Positions 9,373-20,239 are shown, counted from the stretch's first letter. The stretch: DNA of 36,112 nt from Mesotaenium endlicherianum (GCA_009602735.1 WELA01010356.1:16069-52180); one strand, 5' to 3'. Numbers and translations are program-made. Notes: a model not told the origin generated them from the sequence alone.

Positions 9373-12105
9373 AAGACCAGTAACCTCTGCGTGGGCCCGT
9401 CAGTGCACACGAGCACTTTGACATGTTATGTTGTGGCTCAGTGTGGCCGGAGGTCGTGATTCTCAACTAGTTGGTAGTCTTGACGCAAGCCACTAGTGCT
9501 TGTGAGACGACGTCAATGCTTTGGCCCTTGAGTGAAAACAGGTCAATGCTTGCAGGTGAAAAGACAATACTGGATGGAATGAGGCAGGGATGGCGGTGAA
9601 TGGTGGGACGGTGTTGTTTCCTCTGTGACATCTCACGGCTGTTGCCTCGTTGTCTCATTCAAGTTCTCTTTCCAGGCTTGGTCATCCGCGCGCACGAGTG
9701 CATGTCTGTGTATGTGTTTGTCTGCGCTCGCGCCATGGCTTGCTGTAGCGGATGTCAGGACGCCATGTTGTGGCTTCTAATGTGTTGAATATGTATAGAT
9801 GCCAAGCAAACTCGTTATGAACAAAACTATTATGTGTAGAAATTGATGAAGCGTGTTCAAATGGCAACAACATAATCTTTAGGTGCAATCTGGCTCAAGT
9901 GTGGGACGTGTAACTAATTTCAAGATGACCTGGTGCATGAACCTATCATATATTACGGATGTCTTGAAATCAAAGTTTCTTGGGCAAGCAGCCCCATCTT
10001 CTCCACTATCACCTCCAATTTAATATTCTGCAGTACTCTACCTTGCTACATACTGCTAATATAACTTACACATACTTGCCCTCCAGCCTTTTCTTGAAAA
10101 ACGTTTCTCAATGAAGCAGCGCCATACTCTCAACAAACACCTCCATCCTCTTAAGCTACAGTTGTCTACCTTGTCAAATACTCCTATTATTCCTTACACA
10201 TGCTTAGCCTACAACCTTGTTTCGTAAAATTCTCCAAGTATTGCGCTCCTTTTAGGACATTGTTTAAAGTTAGCGTGGTGTCTTGTAGGGGGAAGGTAAC
10301 ATCTGAGTCGCTCCCCACAGTGGTGGGTCACTTTGCACTCTTTGCAGTTTCTACAATTGAGGTTCTTCCTGCACAAAAGGTGGCCATTCTAAGCGAATGA
10401 ACGCGATTAAGGTCTCTTTGGCTGTATTTATCTTATATTTGGTATGACGTCACATTTACGACCATGTAGAGGACCTCACGATAGAAACTCAAAGGAGCGA
10501 AAAGTACACATCCTTATTTTTTGGTGGACAAATGATGGTGTATACAACGTTGAAAATCATGCATCTCTCCCTGTTCCTTCCTTGCGGTGCCGATCTACAT
10601 GCCATTTACCAGGTGACAATCCTTTGTGCCCTGACCAACTGACCTTCCCTAACTGACTTGATCTTACATATACTTTTACTCAAAATACTTGTGTGCAAGA
10701 AATGATTCTTCAGATACTCAGTCATACTTGTACGGCGTTTTGAGGCAGATTTAGAGTGCGTCGTACTAAATAGTACCGTGCACCAATATCGCCGAAATCG
10801 ATTTGCATGCTCGGTAGAGGGGCTTGTTCAACCCGTACTCGCGACCTCGGATTGCCTTTTTTGTGAACCATTGGAGGGTGTGTTTTTCAAAAATGTTCCG
10901 TTTCGGGGGGTTCCGGGAAGATCGGAGGACGCATCTTTCGCGAATCGGCGGGTTGGGAGGCGGCGGGCCGCGCCGGGCGGAGGGGTGAATCGCATTCGTT
11001 TCCGGGACCGCTTTCGCAGTCCGGGGAACCTACTTCGTTTTCCGGTTCGAACCGATTCGCGCATTTTTCGAAAACTCTATCCGCGAGTACCTTTTGGCTT
11101 GTTATACGGCAAGTGTAGCAGATTGCAAGCCGCGTTTTCTGAGGCATACGACTATATCCTCTGATAAACGCGTTGTTTCTCGTAACTCTAATTAAGCGCC
11201 ACATGTGCGCTTTTGACGACCCTTTTTAAATGGCTGCCTATTTCGTTTCAACCTTTCAAGAACTGATCGTGACCGTTCAAATCTCTAAAGGCCGATTAGA
11301 AGCGTTCCTACCAGTTCCGATGTTGCCGAATCGCCTTGCATTATCCGCTCATGGTCGAAAAGTTGTCGATGATATCCCTGCTGGGACCACTACTAGACAT
11401 AGTCGGCGATGACCTATAACGCCATATGGTAGCGAACAGTAGCGAAGCTCTCGCCTGCTTTCGCCCAGTCTCGCCTGCGCTCTTCAAGCCTTCTGCTGCT
11501 CTCCAACACTTCCAACATTAGATATCCACCGTGAAATCTACAAGCAACCGCAGCAATTGCGACATTAGGTCAACGTGCCTGTTTAGTTTTACGAGCTTGG
11601 GTGGACTGCTACCGAAGCACTAATCCACAACTAAACTGCCAGCAACCGAGACTCGTATAGGAGAATTTTTTCTTCACTCACTACTTCCCACTCTACGTTG
11701 GACATGCTATAGCCCCAAGTCATCACAGAGTCCAAGTCTTACAAGCCTTCGCACCTGATGCGGCCATTAGATTTTGTGTTTGAAGATGAAACTCGTCTTG
11801 TCGCTATAGAATTAAGCGCGGAGCCTCACTGAGCAGGGTGCTGCTGCGCCGCATTCTAAAGCATTCTGCTGCATGTCTGAGCGCGAGAGCACCAACGCTG
11901 GAGTATCCTGAGAGTTGAAGCTGATATATTTGGCGTCCTATATGAAGGTTGATGTGCCTCTCCAAGCGTGAAGATCAAAAATCTTGCGTTGAGATGTCAT
12001 TGTCAGCCACTTTCAGGCTTGATGTTCGTCAAATATTTGGTCATCAACATACAACGCCGGGCAATACTATGGTAACCCCATCTGCACGCCTTTTGCTTAC
12101 AGATC
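9373..12105. other. Intergenic region between MON2 and the copia element
   Basis: No ORF with recognisable protein similarity and no RNA gene was recognised. The region holds the MON2 3' UTR, a diverged tandem repeat at about 9975-10240 and moderately AT-rich DNA. Short blocks near 11770-11980 (for example CCATTAGATT, GGTGCTGCTGC, CATTCTGC and CCAAGCGTGA) reappear in 28940-29230, upstream of kinase copy B. That is one of the signs of the older segmental duplication. Confidence 0.6.
9975..10240 (+). repeat. Diverged tandem repeat (about 120-bp units), also found near 27121
   Basis: Two units start with AAGCAGC, followed by CCATCTTCTCC in the first and CCATACTCTC in the second. Both continue with CACCTCCA, CTACCTTG, a TTACACAT and CTT block and a C-to-T-rich end near a TTTC-rich segment. 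The start of unit 1 (about 9985-10020) recurs at about 27124-27160 with only a few mismatches. It therefore marks the left edge of the region duplicated around the two kinase genes. Confidence 0.6.
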
Positions 12106-12110
12106 ATTAG
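12106..12110 (+). repeat. Target site duplication ATTAG, left
   Basis: ATTAG directly precedes the TGTTGG start of the 5' LTR and is repeated at 17408-17412 directly after the 3' LTR. Five base pairs is the usual copia target duplication length. Confidence 0.9.
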
Positions 12111-12324
12111 TGTTGGAATATGGTCCATAGACCGACACTCCTAATTCTACTTTGTCGTGACTAGGCAAGTGGGTGTCGCGTCGATACGTGACGCACGCCA
12201 GGGTGTCGATAGCCTTGCTTGGTTTATCGTTAGCTAGTTCGGTTCGTAAGTTAGTCATTTGTAGGTAGTCGTTCAGGTAAGTTAGTAATTATGAGTTGTC
12301 ACTTTCACACAACAACGAAGATGT

Positions 12325-12366
12325 CGTGAACGTTTGTGAACGTTCACGAACGATCGTGAACGTTTG
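12325..12366 (+). promoter_or_regulatory. GTGAACGTT repeat cluster in the LTR (possible enhancer)
   Basis: Three to four near-identical GTGAACG units in direct and inverted orientation, including the palindrome GTGAACGTTCAC. The cluster lies about 60-100 bp upstream of the TATA-like box and is followed by a GGGGTGGC repeat at about 12369-12403. It is present in both LTRs with minor changes. A role as a transcription factor binding array is inference from position and symmetry. Confidence 0.45.
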
Positions 12367-12426
12367 TTAGGGGTGGCGGGGTGGCAAGGTGGCGGGGTGG
12401 CGCAGAGTTCACAGAGTATAGTGAGC

Positions 12427-12434
12427 TATTTAAG
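12427..12434 (+). promoter_or_regulatory. TATA-like box of the copia LTR promoter
   Basis: TATTTAAG lies in the second half of the 5' LTR, with an identical copy at 17246-17253 in the 3' LTR. The position is normal for the U3 region of a copia LTR. The 3' copy points towards kinase A, whose first exon begins about 360 bp downstream. Confidence 0.5.
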
Positions 12435-12559
12435 ACTAGAAAATGTAACCCAGAAAACTAACTCAGTAAAAGTGAAGAGTTGGGCACCTCGTGTACTTTT
12501 CGTGCTATCATATGTTTTGAGTCTGAGTTCGTTCAAGTGTGTGAGTGATAGAGTGTGCC

Positions 12560-15500
12560 ATGGACGAAGATAGTAGTGAGTTTCAACATGGTATCGGAGC
12601 AAGTTCGGGAGGATCTAAGGAGATCCCACAGTTCAATGGCACAGAGTATTTGGTATGGGCCGTGAGAGCTAAGGCGGCGCTGAAGCGTTATGACTTGATG
12701 TCTATTATCACCCGAGATGATACTATGCCCGTCTTACTCGTAGCGGGCGACAGAGTCACTGCTGCCCAAGTGACTGCAAACAAGAAGGCTCGTGATGCGT
12801 GGCAAAAGAGGGAGAATTTCTGTTACTCCTTGATTGTCAAAAGTTTGGAGAGAGAAGCTCTAGTGAATGTTTTCCATCTAGAGACTAGTAAGGAGATGTG
12901 GGACGCACTTAAAGAGGACCATGTGAGTGAGAGCATCGCTAGTCAGCAAAACTTTACTGAGGACTTTACAAGTTTCAAAATGAGAAGTGGTGAGAGCGTG
13001 TCTTCATATTTCACAAGGATGAACTTGTTGAGTCAGGAGTTGACAGCTATAGGTGTTCCAAAGACCGCCTATGAGCAAGCTAAGCAGTTACTGATTGGAC
13101 TTAGGCCTGAATACGATATGACCAAGGAAGTTTTGCGTAACTTACCTAAGGAGCAGCTCACTTTGAGAAAGGCAAGGTTGAGTCTTCTTGATAGAGAGAA
13201 GGAGTATGAAAGAAAGGCTGGGGAAGGTGTGACTGGTACTGAGCAAGCGTTTTATGTGTTGGGAGAGAAGCAATACAAGATTCAAGAAGGACGAGTGGTG
13301 GAGGTGGTGGAGGAAGCAAACATCGCTAGCAGCAGCCAAAGAAGTGGAGGTCGAGGAGGCAATCAGCCTCAAGGAGGTGGCAAGTCAGTGACGTGCAACA
13401 ACTGTGGCAAGTCAGGACATATGGCAAGAACTTGCTGGGACATCACATGCTACAATTGCAACAAGAAGGGCCACATCTCCAGGAACTGCACTCAGAAGAG
13501 AGAAGGTACCACCTTCGTCCCCAACATGGAGAATGCTCATGCTATGACCATTGAGGAGGCATGCGTGTGTGATGGGCACGATAGAGATGCTTGGTACGTT
13601 GTCTCAGGGGCATCCAAGCACTCTACGCCACGTAGGGATATCTTGCTCGAGTATAAGTCATGTGAGCCCATTCCTATTCGTGTAGGCGATGGCAATATTC
13701 TTTATGGAGTTGGTACAGGAAAGGTGGAGTTGGTAGTACAGGTTAGCAAGGAAGAGTTGCTTTTCACGCTAGAGGATGTCTTGCATACACCACAGCTTGT
13801 GAAGAATTTGTTCTCGGTGCCGAAAACTACGTCTTTGGGCAACAAGGTGATCTTTGAAGGATCAGAGTGTAGAATACTCAACAACAAGGGAGATACAGCA
13901 GCTGTAGCTCTCAAGCCCGATAGTAGAGGAAGTTTATTTCAAGTGAAGGGCCAGGCTAAGCTTGTTTCTTCTTGCCTGGCTCAGGGAACAGAGGTTAGTC
14001 AAGTATATTTGGCCCAAGGAGATGCGAAGTTGAAGGGAGACATCAACTTTTGGCACCAAAGGTTAGCACATGCAAGTGAACAGAAGCTAAAGCAAATGAG
14101 CAAGGACAAGGAGAGGGGTTTACCAGATTTTAGTGGTCAAATGCTTGAGTTTTGTAGAGGGTGTCAGATGGGTAAGCAGACAAGGATAGCATTTCCAAAG
14201 GAGGGAGCTACAAGAGCCACAGAAGTGCTAGAGTTGGTACATTCGGACGTTTGGGGGCCAGCTAGTATACCAGCAAGGAAGACTTTGCATTCATATTATG
14301 TGACATTCACAGATGACTACTCTAGGAAGTCAGAGGTTTACTTCATGAGGACCAAGGATCAAGCATTCGAGAAATTCAAGGAGTATAAGGCTATGGTGGA
14401 GAAGCAGTGTGGAAAGAGCATCAAGACATTAAGGACAGACAATGGGAAACAATATGTCAATGGGCCCTTCATCAAGTTTCTGGCGGATCAGGGAATCAAA
14501 CATCAACATACAGTGGCGTACTCACCCCAGCAGAATGGAGTGGCAGAAAGGTTGAACAGGACGTTGGTGAACTTGGCAAGGTCAATGATATTTGCTGCTG
14601 GTCTCCACCCTAGCTTGTGGGCGGAAGCTGTGAAGACAGCTACGTACGTGTGGGCTCGACTGCCCTCAAGTGCTCTTGATGAGGGGGTTCCAGAGGAGCT
14701 ATGGAGTGGCAAGAAGGTGTTTGTTGATCGGCTGACGGTGTTTGGCACAGAGACTTGGGCACACATCCCAAAGGAGAAGCGACACAAGCTGCAACCGAAG
14801 GCAGAAAGGTGCGTTTTCTTGGGCTATGACACTGACAGCAAGGGGTACAGGTTGCTGAGGCCAGATACAGGAGTAGTATTTGTGAGCAGAGATGTTGTCT
14901 TCAATGAGCGCATTATGGATCCGGGTAGCTCACAAGTGTACAATGAGTTTGCATCGGAGGATGATCTTAAGGAGAGAATTCAGCAATTACCATTACCTGT
15001 CACATCACTTGGGGAGCATGTCACATCACTTGGGGAGCAAGCACCTTCGGTCATTCAGCAGCCTGCAGCAAGGGTAGAGGTAGAGCAAAGGGAGGGAAAC
15101 GAGGAAGCACAAGAGTCTACTCTAAGAGGGGAGTCCACGATTGAAGAGGGAGTTGCAAGAGGGGCTGTGTCACCAGCAGGGGGAGAGGTCTCTACTAGTG
15201 GTTTGGATCCTCCTCCACGTAAGAGCTCTAGGGCACGTGTGCCAACAAAGAGGTTTGAGGACTTTATAACCTTAGCCGAGGATGTAGCTTTGGATGAGGC
15301 AGGAGATTTTGAAGTAGCATACATGTTAGATGCTAGCGAGCCTAAGACCTATGCAGCAGCCATGAAAAATTGACTCAGCGGAGAAGTGGAAACAAGCCTC
15401 AGTTGAGGAAATGGATTCTTTAAGGGCTAATCATACTTGGGACTTAGAGGATCTACCACCAGGGAAGAAGGTAGTAGGGGGAGATGGGTCTACAGGGTGA

Positions 15501-16908
15501 AGAGAAAAGCTGATGGAATGGTGGATAGGTACAAAGCTAGATTTGTTGCTAAGGGTTACTCACAAACAGTGGGAGAGGATTATCACGAGACGTTCGCACC
15601 GGTAGCTAAGATAGCCACCATCAGAGCAGTGTTGGAGGTTGCGGCTATAGAGGACTTTGAGATTCACCAGATGGACGTGAAGACGGCATTTCTCAATGGG
15701 GACTTAGAGGAGGAAGTGTATATGGAGCAGCCAGAGGGATTTGTTGATGAGAAGTACCCCAAAAAGGTTTGCAGGTTAAGGAAGTCCTTGTATGGGCTAA
15801 AGCAATCACCGAGGATGTGGAATCAAAAGATAGATAGCTTTCTACAACATCATGGGTTCATCAAGTCGGACGCCGATAGCAGTCTTTATATTAGACGGAA
15901 GGGAGATAGCAAGGTGATGTTGGTACTTTATGTGGACGATCTTTTACTAGTGGGGAAAAGCATGAGTGAGATTCAGAAGGTAAAGGATCTTTTGTCAGTC
16001 ACCTACGATATGAAGGACTTGGGGGAAGTTGAGTTTGTTTTGGGCATTCAAGTTAAGAGGGATAGGGAAAACAGGGTTATCATGCTTGGGCAACCAGCGT
16101 ATCTGCAGACAGTGCTAGAAAGGTTCGACATGCAAGACTCTAAGCCCATGAGTCTACCTCTAGATCCTAATCACAAGTTGAGTGCAGGCATGTGTGCACA
16201 GAGTGAGCAAGAGTGAGAGATGATGTCCCAGGTGCCTTATAGGAAGTTAGTGGGTAGTAAAATGTATCTCATGGTGTGCACCCGCGCAAATATAGCAAAT
16301 GCAGTAGGAGTCATCAGTCAGTACATGCAGAATCCAGGACCAGCACATTGGGAAGCAGCTAAGAGGATTTTGAGGTATCTTAAGGAAACACCGGATTTGT
16401 GGTTACACTTGGGAGAAACTGACAGTGTGAAGCTGGAGGGCAGTAGTGATTCAGATTGGGCGGTGACCTTGACACTAGAAGGTCAACAACAGGGTATGTC
16501 TTTACGATGGGCAAGGGAGCGGTGACATGGAAAAGTAAGAGGCAAAAGGTAGTGGCGTTGTTTTCCATGGAGGCTGAGTATATGGCAGCGTCACAAGCAG
16601 TGAGGGAAGCACTTTGGTTGAGAAGACTACTTGAAGACTTGGGTTACAAACAGGAGTGGGCTACCACAATCTTCAGTGATAGCCAGGGGTGCATTGCTTT
16701 AGGAAAGAATCCAGTGGAGCATAGTAGGAGTAAGCACATAGACATTAAATATCATAAAAGTAGAGAGTGTGTACAAGACGGTAATGTTGAGCTTCACTAC
16801 GTGAGAACTGACAGAATGATTGCCGATTCTTTGACAAAGGCTGTACCTAGGACAAAGCATCAGTGGTGTGCTTCTATGTTTGGTTTGAGAAATTTTGTTT
16901 CAAAGTAG
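12560..16908 (+). pseudogene. copia gag-pol polyprotein, interrupted by frameshifts and a stop
   Basis: The ATG at 12560 lies inside the 5' LTR and the frame runs through the PBS. Domains in order: gag, then two CCHC zinc knuckles at about 13396-13491 (CNNCGKSGHMARTC and CYNCNKKGHISRNC). The protease follows near 13590, where the usual D-S/T-G-A motif reads VVSGAS, so the catalytic Asp is Val. The integrase has an HHCC-like H-Q-R-L-A-H segment and the catalytic D, D, E in HSDVWGP, RTDNGKQYV and GVAERLNRT. RT has FLNGDLEEEVYMEQPEGF and the YVDD box. RNase H ends with KHIDIKYH and ADSLTKA. Breaks: a 1-nt gain near 15371, a 1-nt loss near 15478, TGA at 16214-16216 and a 1-nt loss near 16461. The final stop is TAG at 16906-16908. 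Confidence 0.9.
12589..12600 (+). other. Primer binding site (tRNA-iMet type)
   Basis: TGGTATCGGAGC starts directly after the CA end of the 5' LTR. It resembles the plant copia PBS TGGTATCAGAGC, complementary to initiator methionine tRNA. It lies within the gag open frame, which is unusual because gag normally starts downstream. Confidence 0.85.
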
Positions 16909-16911
16909 AAT

Positions 16912-16927
16912 AGGAGATGAGAGGGAG
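16912..16927 (+). other. Polypurine tract of the copia element
   Basis: A run of purines with one T, AGGAGATGAGAGGGAG, ends at the base before the 3' LTR. It is the expected plus-strand primer position. Confidence 0.85.
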
Positions 16928-17407
16928 TGTTGGAATATGGTCCGTGGACCGACACTCCTAATTCTACTTTGTCGTGACTAGGCGAGTGGGTGTCGCGTCG
17001 ATACGTGACGCACGCCAGGGTGTCGATAGCCTTGCTTGGTTTATCGTTAGCTAGTTCGGTTTGTAAGTTAGTCATTTGTTGGTAGTCGTTCGGGTAAGTT
17101 AGTAATTATGAGTTGTCACTTTCACACGACAACGAAGATGTCGTGAACGTTTGTGAACGTTCATGAACGATCGTGAACGTTGGTTAGGGGTGGCGGGGTG
17201 GCAAGGTGGCGGGGTGGCGCATAGAGTTCACAGAGTATAGTGAGCTATTTAAGACTAGAAAATGTAACCCAGAAAACTGACTCAGTAAAAGTGAAGAGTT
17301 GGGCACCTTGTGTACTTTTCGTGCTATCATATGTTTTGAGTCTGAGTTCGTTCAAGTGTGTGAGTGATAGAGTGTGCCATGGACGAAGATAGTAGTGAGT
17401 TTCAACA
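16928..17407 (+). repeat. 3' LTR of the copia element, 480 bp
   Basis: Matches 12111-12588 with about 11 substitutions and one 2-bp insertion. It ends TTTCAACA and is followed by the target duplication ATTAG at 17408-17412. It carries the same TATA-like box and ATG as the 5' copy. Confidence 0.95.
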
Positions 17408-17412
17408 ATTAG
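17408..17412 (+). repeat. Target site duplication ATTAG, right
   Basis: Repeats 12106-12110. The pre-insertion site would read CAGATCATTAGGTCC. Confidence 0.9.
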
Positions 17413-17613
17413 GTCCTTTTCCTTGTTCTAGTAGAGTTGACCATAGGCAGGTTAATTTTTTGGGTCTCCTACAAATATTGTGTACTTCCTGATCGACAGC
17501 ACACGCTAGATTGTGCTCTTTCTGCTTCGAGATTGTATACTGCTTGAGTGAGCAAAAACTTGGTCTCAAAGTATATATACTGTACCTATGTATCACTGCA
17601 GGTCAGGAAGCCA

Positions 17614-20239
17614 ATGAAAGGCGCTTTAGGAGATGTTTGGCCTTCTCAGGCCAAGAAGAGGACCCGGAGTGGGTCTTCCTCAAAGTTAAAGGGTTATGAG
17701 AATGGCATCCTTGCTTCAAAGAGACGACGTTCTAACAATGTATTGGAGGCTAGTGCTGACTTTTAGAATATGTTTTTTCTTCCGTTATATCTACTCTCGT
17801 GAAGTAACTGCAAGTTAGATGTGAATTTTGCGGCATAATGCCTTCATGAAGAGAACTTGCTTCAGTGCATGGTGATAGCTGTCAATGACACGCACAACTG
17901 TGCTCTGCTCCATTGTCTTGCAGGAGGGAGTCTCTTCTAGTCCATCTTGTTTTCACAAAAAACAATGCCATTGCCACCACGACCTTGGAAATCAATCTCG
18001 GCATCTTGCACGAGTGAAAAAGGAGAGGGACAACCTCCGGAGGAGCTTGAAGAGCGTGCAGGCTAGCAAACTTCGCGAAGCCGTAAAGAACGATTCTTTA
18101 AGACAGCATAATCAGATGCTTCTTGAAGAAAATGAGAGCCTGAAGGCAACTTCATTTAGAGTTGAGTGCGAGAAGCTTTTGCTTCAGAAGGAGCTGCAAC
18201 AGTCCGCCAAAGATAATGCTGAGCTGCAGCATCTTTTCACAAAGAAGAACCATATGATCTCTCAATTTCAGAAGGCTAAGCTTTCCCTTAAGAGGAATTA
18301 CGCGCTTCTCTCTGGAGAGCTTAGTTCTTTGGAAGTGCAAAAAGAAGAGCTGTTGAAGGAGAAGCTGCAATGGAACAAAGGGGCAGAGGTAGTTAGAAAG
18401 GACCATGCTGACTTAGTGCAGCGCGTCAACCAGGTTCTTCAGACGCACTTCAACATTAGGCTTGGTGACGTCACAAAAACTACACACTTGGTAGGTGCTG
18501 CTCAAAAAGAAGAATCCACATTCTACAAGATTGCCAAGGTAATAATCTTGATCCATGCAATTTTAATTGACAAGTCCTTATTCATTTAAATATCTTGAGT
18601 TTTCAAGAAGGAAGCTTGATAGTTTCCAGCATAACAGCGCAATGTAGTGCTTTGGATGTAGAGCAGAAGAAAACAAATAGAATCATATCTGTTCTGATTT
18701 ATAGGTCAATGTCGGGGGTCAAAACTCCCTCTGTAGTCATTCCTTATGAGCGGAGATGCCACAGGGAATGAATCTTCAAAGTTAGCCTAGACACATTGAG
18801 ATTCCAAACAGTACTCGCAAATTAATCCAGTTAGAGTATTCTTTCTGTTGCAGGAGCCTTTCGCATCTCAAAGTGGTGTTTCAGAAGATCATAAAGGAAC
18901 AGTTGCTACTTTGACACCTTCACGGGAAAGAAGAGCTGCTGCCTTGGGATGGGCAGACCCAAATACTGCAGCCGTCCACGAGCAAGTAGAGGTGATGGAT
19001 GGTCTGCAAGTGTACTTGAGCAGATGGTCGGATGCCGTCAGAAGAGGAACGCGTACTTTGGCATCTGTAGAGAATGAAGGACCAGTGCTTGGGCAGATAT
19101 CAGAGTTGCCCACCCTCTTTCAATCTTCACTTGATCATTGTTGGCAAGGATTTTGTTACCAGCCACTGGCTTTCTCCTGTAGGAGGCTGAAGGATTTTTT
19201 GGTGATGCCCTTCAACTGACGTGCAAAGGTGCTGAGCAAGTACAGAAACTTTTCACTCGGAAGGCTAATTAGAAGCATGTGCTCACAAATTAAAGTCGTT
19301 GCTTATCTTTGCAGGAACCCTGTGCTTCTCAGATAGACTCATATAAACATCTTGACTGCGACACATCTTCACATGGAGTCAAAAATCTACAGGGGTTGAA
19401 ATGACCTCAAGCGTTAGCTTGAAGTTTTCAGGACCTACCCCCCATTCTTGCAAAACCAGGAAGTTGAAGCATCTTAGAAGGCTGGGTGAGGGGACCTACG
19501 GAGCTGTGAGCCTCGTGCAGGATTGTGACACGAACAATCTCTTCGCTCTCAAGGGAGCCTACAACCTGCCAGGCCACGACCCCACGATCGAAGCTGCAAT
19601 GATGGGGGTCGTCGGCGACCATTTGAACATCGTGCACCTGCATGGGACGACGGAGGCACAGGGCAATGTGTACCTCCTCCTGGAATTCTGCGAAGGGGGG
19701 ACTATTGAGAACAGGATCAGGGGACTCAAGGGGCTGGGGGGGCAGCTGAGCGAGCGCAATGCTAGAGTGATCATCTTTGCGGTGGCAAAGGCGCTGTACG
19801 CTATGCACTTTGAGGGGGTTGTGCACGTCGACCTCAAGGCCGACAACGTCTTTCTTACAACGGGGTGGAGCTGGACGTGAACGATGTGAGAGTGGGGGAC
19901 TTTGGGCTGGCAGAGAGGATTGACCACCCTTGCTCCCGTGGATATGAGGGCACCTACATGCCCCCGGAAGCCATGAGGGGAGAGCGCACAGGCTCCCCCG
20001 CTCACGACGTGTGGACTCTGGGAGTCCTCCTCTTCTACCTCCTGGCAGGCTGCTACCCCTACGAGGACCTTCGGGAGGTCCTGTACTATCCCCGACCTTA
20101 CTTCCCTCGCGCCGGGGATGTCAACAATGGAGCCCTGGAGCTGCTGAATAGGCTGCTGGACAAAGACCCAGCAAAGAGGCCCACGGTGGAGGATGTGCTG
20201 AATGATGCCTGGGTCACGGAGTTCCTCTTTCCGGGGTAG
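17614..20239 (+). pseudogene. Coiled-coil protein kinase, copy A (frameshifted paralogue)
   Basis: Exon 1 at 17614-17748 encodes 45 residues with a basic ASKRRRS motif and ends at a GC donor. Exon 2 at 17924-18538 encodes 205 residues, almost all coiled coil (charged heptads such as ENESLKA and LLLQKELQQ), ending with the HFNIRLGD segment shared with copy B. A third exon starts at 18854 (EPFASQ) and a further one probably at 19315 (EPCASQ). The kinase frame is open from 19401. It shows LGEGTYGAVSLV, ALKG, HVDLKADN, then after a 1-nt loss at about 19861-19866, VGDFGLAE, MPPEAM and PTVEDVLNDAW, with TAG at 20237-20239. I could not join exon 3 or 4 to the kinase frame without a shift. Catalytic Lys, Asp, Asn and DFG are present, and HRD is HVD. 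It is either a decaying gene or one hit by sequencing errors. An AATAAA lies at 20405-20410. Confidence 0.75.

Larger units (their letters stand above)
12111..12588 (+). repeat. 5' LTR of the copia element, 478 bp
   Basis: Begins TGTTGGAATATGG and ends TTTCAACA, and matches 16928-17407. It contains a TATTTAAG box, a cluster of GTGAACGTT repeats and, near its 3' end, the ATG that opens gag. The gag start codon at 12560 therefore lies inside the LTR, as it also does (unused) in the 3' LTR. Confidence 0.95.
12111..17407 (+). mobile_element. Ty1/copia LTR retrotransposon, full-length structure, 5,297 bp, damaged coding region
   Basis: The element has two LTRs (TG...CA ends), 5-bp ATTAG target duplications on both sides, a PBS directly after the 5' LTR, a purine tract directly before the 3' LTR, and gag, protease, integrase, reverse transcriptase and RNase H in the order typical of copia. 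By eye the LTRs differ by about 11 substitutions and one 2-bp indel over 480 bp (about 97-98% identical), so insertion is fairly recent. The coding region has two frameshifts near 15371-15480, an in-frame stop at 16214-16216, a third frameshift near 16461 and a replaced protease aspartate. The element therefore looks non-autonomous unless the assembly carries errors. It sits about 0.2 kb upstream of the kinase A start. Confidence 0.95.

Noticed and set aside
9975..10240. CRISPR-like regular repeats
   Set aside because: Only two diverged units of about 120 bp in a eukaryotic intron-bearing locus; no short identical repeats with spacers are seen anywhere in the window.
10778..11412. Open frames of 60-130 residues in the intergenic region
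   Set aside because: There is no family similarity, no splice context and no counterpart upstream of kinase B. They are likely chance frames.
12111..12588. Gag start at a GTG codon (12545) upstream of the ATG
   Set aside because: Nuclear genes of this kind start at ATG; the ATG at 12560 is in the same frame and in a good context (GCCATGG).
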